A stretch of DNA of 24,480 bases from UBA4363 sp002393965 (GTDB taxonomy: Bacteria; Bacteroidota; Bacteroidia; Bacteroidales; Paludibacteraceae), in the NCBI GenBank assembly GCA_946542925.1, contig CAMNLA010000027.1:1-24480 (forward strand), read 5' to 3'. Below are positions 22,222-24,480 of this stretch, one piece after another; position 1 is the first letter of the stretch, and each line of letters begins with the position of its first letter. The notes under the pieces are model-generated. The model was given only the letters and a program-made list of their open reading frames with translations, made no database searches and was not told the DNA's origin. The position numbers and the translations under genes are program-made.

Positions 22222-23223
22222 ATGGCTATATTAGCATTTCAGAAACCAGATAAAGTCGTGATGGTCGAGTCTTCCGACTCCTTCGGCAAGTTCGAGTTCC
22301 GCCCTCTGGAACCTGGCTACGGCATCACGATCGGCAATGCCTTGCGACGCATCCTCCTTTCCTCCCTCGAGGGATTCGCTTTCAGCTCCTTCCGCATCGA
22401 CGGCGTCAAGCATGAGTTCGACGTGATCGAAGGCGTGGTCGAGGACGTGACCAATATCATCCTCAACCTCAAGAAGGTACGACTCAAACAGTCCGTCGCT
22501 GAGATCGAAACCGAGAAGGCTACCCTCACCGTCAACGGCAGCGAGAACGACGGCGTGTTCACCGCGGGGCAGATCGCCAAGGCTCTCACGGGTTTCAATA
22601 TCCTGAACCCTGAACTCGTCATCTGCCACCTCGACCCTTCCGCTTCGTTCAAGATCGAACTCAACATCACCAAGGGACGCGGATATGTGCCGGCAGAGGA
22701 GAACGCCCAGCCGAACGCTCCGATTGACGAGATCGCCATCGACAGTATCTTTACCCCGATACGCAACGTCAAGTATTCTATCGAGCCGTTCCGTGTCGAA
22801 CAGAAAACCGACTACGAGAAACTCGTCATCGAGGTCACGACCGACGGGTCCATCCACCCGAAGGACGCACTCAAGGAGGCAGCCAAGATCCTCATCTACC
22901 ATTTCATGCTCTTCTCCGACGACAAGATCATGCTCGAACAGGAGAACGATGAGAAGGAAGAGGAATTCGACGAGGAAGTGCTCCACATGCGCCAACTCCT
23001 CAAGACACGGCTCACCGACCTCGACCTCTCCGTTCGCGCGCTCAACTGCCTCAAGGCAGCCGACGTCGAGACGCTCGGAGAACTTTGCCAGTTCAACCGC
23101 AACGACCTGCTCAAGTTCCGCAACTTCGGTAAGAAGTCTCTCACCGAACTCGATGCCAAACTCGCAAGCCTCAATCTCTCGTTCGGTATGGACACGTCGA
23201 TTTACAAATTAGATAAAGAATAA
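22222..23223 (+). CDS. rpoA: RNA polymerase subunit alpha
   Basis: RNA polymerase assembly platform and activator target. The 333-residue protein has the alpha-NTD dimerisation motif EPGYGITIGNALRRILLSS at about residues 30-48 and a linker rich in acidic residues (EQENDEKEEEFDEE). The alpha-CTD (from about residue 262) includes LKAADVETLGELC and NFGKKSLTELDAKL. Length is normal. It is 11 bases after rpsD and 9 before rplQ. Confidence 0.98.
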   Translation: MAILAFQKPDKVVMVESSDSFGKFEFRPLEPGYGITIGNALRRILLSSLEGFAFSSFRIDGVKHEFDVIEGVVEDVTNIILNLKKVRLKQSVAEIETEKATLTVNGSENDGVFTAGQIAKALTGFNILNPELVICHLDPSASFKIELNITKGRGYVPAEENAQPNAPIDEIAIDSIFTPIRNVKYSIEPFRVEQKTDYEKLVIEVTTDGSIHPKDALKEAAKILIYHFMLFSDDKIMLEQENDEKEEEFDEEVLHMRQLLKTRLTDLDLSVRALNCLKAADVETLGELCQFNRNDLLKFRNFGKKSLTELDAKLASLNLSFGMDTSIYKLDKE

Positions 23224-23232
23224 AACACCACA

Positions 23233-23769
23233 ATGAGACACAATAAGAAATACAATTCCTTGGGTCGAAAGGCACAGCACCGCAGCCTCATGCTCGCGAA
23301 CATGGCCTCTTCGCTCATCATGCACAAGCGTATCGCTACGACCGTAGCCAAGGCTAAGGCGCTCCGCGTCTATCTCGAACCGCTCATCACCAAGTCGAAG
23401 ACCGACACCACCGCTAACCGTCGTGTCGTTTTCTCCAACCTGCGTGACAAGTACGCCGTCAAGGAACTCTTCGGCGACGTCGCTGCCAAGATCGCTAACC
23501 GCCCGGGTGGCTATACCCGCATCCTCAAGACCGGCTACCGCCTCGGCGACGCCGCTCAGATGTGCGTCATCGAACTCGTGGACTACAACCCGGACTACTC
23601 CGCTAACAAGTCCGCTTCTTCCGCAGCCGCTCCTAAGAAGAAAACACGCCGTGCCGGTGGCAAGAAGAAAGCCGAAACAGCAGCCGAGGTCGAAGCACCG
23701 AAGGCAGAGGCTCCGGTAGAAGAGGCAAAAGCCGAGGAAGCTCAGGTCGAAGAACCAAAGGCTGAATAA
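23233..23769 (+). CDS. rplQ: 50S ribosomal protein L17 with acidic tail
   Basis: Exit-tunnel-rim protein. The first about 116 residues are a standard L17: MRHNKKYNSLGRKAQHRSLMLANMASSLIMHKRIATTVAKAKALR and later GGYTRILKTGYRLGDAAQMCVIELVDY. A C-terminal extension of about 60 residues follows: a KKKTRRAGGKKK basic patch, then repeated Ala/Glu/Pro/Lys (AEAPVEEAKAEEAQVEEPKAE). Such tails are low-complexity and probably unstructured. It is the last gene of the operon and is followed within 25 bases by the terminator. Confidence 0.97.
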   Translation: MRHNKKYNSLGRKAQHRSLMLANMASSLIMHKRIATTVAKAKALRVYLEPLITKSKTDTTANRRVVFSNLRDKYAVKELFGDVAAKIANRPGGYTRILKTGYRLGDAAQMCVIELVDYNPDYSANKSASSAAAPKKKTRRAGGKKKAETAAEVEAPKAEAPVEEAKAEEAQVEEPKAE

Positions 23770-23793
23770 AAACCACAACCGGATAATCACTCC

Positions 23794-23826
23794 AAAAAAA
23801 GACGAGGACCCCCTCGTCTTTTTTTT
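23794..23826 (+). terminator. Bidirectional intrinsic terminator
   Basis: GACGAGG (23801-23807) pairs perfectly with CCTCGTC (23812-23818) around the loop ACCC. A 7-base A-run precedes and an 8-base T-run follows, so it can act on both strands. It ends the ribosomal super-operon 25 bases after rplQ. Confidence 0.9.
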
Positions 23827-23835
23827 ATCCCCTAA

Positions 23836-23898
23836 GTCCCATAGGAACGACACAATACAGGCAGGGGTGTAACCCCTGCATAGAACGTCAGTTATAAA
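23836..23898 (+). repeat. Module A repeat, short copy A10
   Basis: Short module A with a decayed first hairpin (GTCCC-ATA-GGAAC), outer stem CAGGGG-TGTAA-CCCCTG and the alternative tail CATAGAACGTCAGTTATAA. The usual CTCC/GGAG hairpin is missing. Confidence 0.72.
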
Positions 23899-23899
23899 A

Positions 23900-23918
23900 T
23901 GTCTTGTGAAACAAGACA
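23900..23918 (+). repeat. Isolated module B terminal hairpin
   Basis: TGTCTTG-TGAAA-CAAGACA, identical to the terminal hairpin of B1 and B5 but without the rest of module B. It is joined to A10 and followed by the linker CATCACCCATAGTCCAAAAG. Confidence 0.7.
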
Positions 23919-23943
23919 AACATCACCCATAGTCCAAAAGTTA

Positions 23944-24040
23944 GTCCCGTAGGGACGTTATAATACAGGCAGGGATGCAGCGAAGCGGAATCCCTGTAAA
24001 AAAAGTTTTATTCCATATAGAACTCCGTAGGAGCGTCACC
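23944..24040 (+). repeat. Module A repeat, copy A11
   Basis: Full-length module A: GTCCC-GTA-GGGAC (23944-23956), spacer GTTATAATACAGG as in A3, loop insert GCAGCGAAGCGGAA as in A1, and CTCC-GTA-GGAG-CGTCACC. Features of different copies are combined, which suggests exchange between copies. Confidence 0.83.
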
Positions 24041-24060
24041 ACCCCATAGCCTAAACGTAA

Positions 24061-24120
24061 GTCCCATCGGGACGACAGAATACAGGCAGGGGTGTAACCC
24101 CTGCATAGAACGGCAGTTCT
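24061..24120 (+). repeat. Module A repeat, short copy A12
   Basis: GTCCC-ATC-GGGAC (24061-24073), CAGGGG-TGTAA-CCCCTG and the AGAAC-GGCA-GTTCT tail hairpin. Same short architecture as A10 but with intact first hairpin. Confidence 0.78.
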
Positions 24121-24128
24121 AAAGAAGA

Positions 24129-24242
24129 ACCCCGTAGGGGTGACAGAATACAGGCAGGGATGGAGCCCAAAGGGCGGAGTCCCTGTAAAGGAACCCCTGT
24201 ATAAAACGTCCATTCCTTATAGAACTCCGTAGGAGCGTCACC
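24129..24242 (+). repeat. Module A repeat, copy A13
   Basis: First hairpin ACCCC-GTA-GGGGT (24129-24141) is a compensatory variant of GTCCC/GGGAC. The outer stem is CAGGGA with TCCCTG around the GGAGCCCAAAGGGCGGAG insert. A duplicated fragment GGAACCCCTGTA follows, then the usual TTCCTTATAGAA and CTCC-GTA-GGAG-CGTCACC. Confidence 0.8.
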
Positions 24243-24257
24243 CTTCCAACCCGTCCC

Positions 24258-24339
24258 AATTTTGGAGCGAGCCGAGCGCAGAGTCGAGTTTACTCGAACT
24301 CTGCCGAGGCGAAGCCCAAAATGTCCAACTTGTTGGACA
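24258..24339 (+). repeat. Module B repeat, copy B7
   Basis: Module B in which the central hairpin is a long stem at 24278-24304: GCAGAGT and ACTCTGC outside, CGAG-TTTA-CTCG inside. The terminal hairpin is TGTCCAAC-TT-GTTGGACA (24322-24339). The TTTA loop is the same as in the AACAAA-TTTA-TTTGTT copies although the stem sequence is unrelated. Confidence 0.8.
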
Positions 24340-24386
24340 ATTTTGGAGCGAGCCGAGCCGCCCAAAATGTCTTGTGAAACAACACA
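24340..24386 (+). repeat. Module B repeat, short copy B8
   Basis: Short module B without central hairpin, as B3, directly abutting B7. Its terminal hairpin TGTCTTG...CAACACA carries one substitution that breaks a pair. Confidence 0.7.
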
Positions 24387-24415
24387 TCCGCCCCGCAAAA
24401 TCCTTTTAATACTAC

Positions 24416-24480
24416 TTAATCAACCATGTACCGATCATCATATTCGATTCCATACGCATCCAAAAACGCCTTGTATTCTT
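24416..24480 (-). CDS. 3' end of a gene, possible REP-associated (Y1) transposase
   Basis: A minus-strand frame runs in from the right edge and stops at TAA (24416-24418). The visible 20 residues are EYKAFLDAYGIEYDDRYMVD. A short aromatic/acidic C-terminal end of this sort resembles, from memory, the C-termini of some Bacteroidetes Y1-family RAYT transposases, which would fit the surrounding palindromic repeats. No catalytic residue is in view, so the function remains a guess; that it is a real coding end is more likely than the family call. Confidence 0.4.
   Translation of the reverse strand, partial: EYKAFLDAYGIEYDDRYMVD

Noticed and set aside
23941..24398. Minus-strand frames of 90 and 115 codons at the right end
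   Set aside because: Composed of module A and B sequence; same repeat-derived peptides as elsewhere.

Overview
The window is a chromosomal segment from a member of Bacteroidota, most likely order Bacteroidales. Four observations support this. Promoter-like TAnnTTTG (-7 type) boxes precede alaS, the phosphatase gene, rpsL and rpsM. Most genes lack a Shine-Dalgarno sequence and have A-rich leaders. The ribosomal proteins S14, S4 and L36 are the cysteine-poor, zinc-free forms. The order rpsL-rpsG-fusA-rpsJ without tuf, and secY-map-infA-rpmJ without adk, also fits. Coding regions are strongly biased towards C-ending codons (CTC for Leu, ATC for Ile).

Layout. Positions 1-437 hold repeats and the leader of alaS. 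Alanyl-tRNA synthetase occupies 438-3065. A repeat cluster follows (3066-3892), then a low-molecular-weight protein tyrosine phosphatase gene (3913-4410) and a second repeat cluster (4411-5060). From 5200 to 23826 runs one uninterrupted + strand ribosomal super-operon: str (rpsL, rpsG, fusA), S10 (rpsJ to rpsQ), spc (rplN to rplO, secY, map, infA, rpmJ) and alpha (rpsM, rpsK, rpsD, rpoA, rplQ). It ends at a textbook bidirectional terminator (23794-23826). A third repeat cluster (23836-24386) follows. The last 65 bases are the 3' end of a minus-strand gene that could be a REP-associated (RAYT/Y1-type) transposase, on weak evidence.

The operon makes about half of the ribosome together with EF-G, IF-1, the SecY channel, methionine aminopeptidase and the RNA polymerase alpha subunit, so one transcription unit links translation, nascent-chain processing, export and transcription. 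Four intercistronic gaps (rpsL-rpsG, fusA-rpsJ, rpsN-rpsH, rpsK-rpsD) contain clear hairpins and are the best candidates for ribosomal-protein autoregulation sites.

The most unusual content is the intergenic repeat system. Two modular families of nested palindromes (called module A and module B here) occur in about 13 and 8 copies, all in the same orientation. Their stems vary in a compensating way, their internal hairpins are exchanged between copies, and one B module sits inside the loop of an A module. They are absent from the 18.7-kb operon. A possible RAYT-type gene at the right edge would fit a REP/BIME-like mobile repeat, but the sequence here does not prove the link. No tRNA, rRNA, CRISPR array or complete insertion sequence was recognised.
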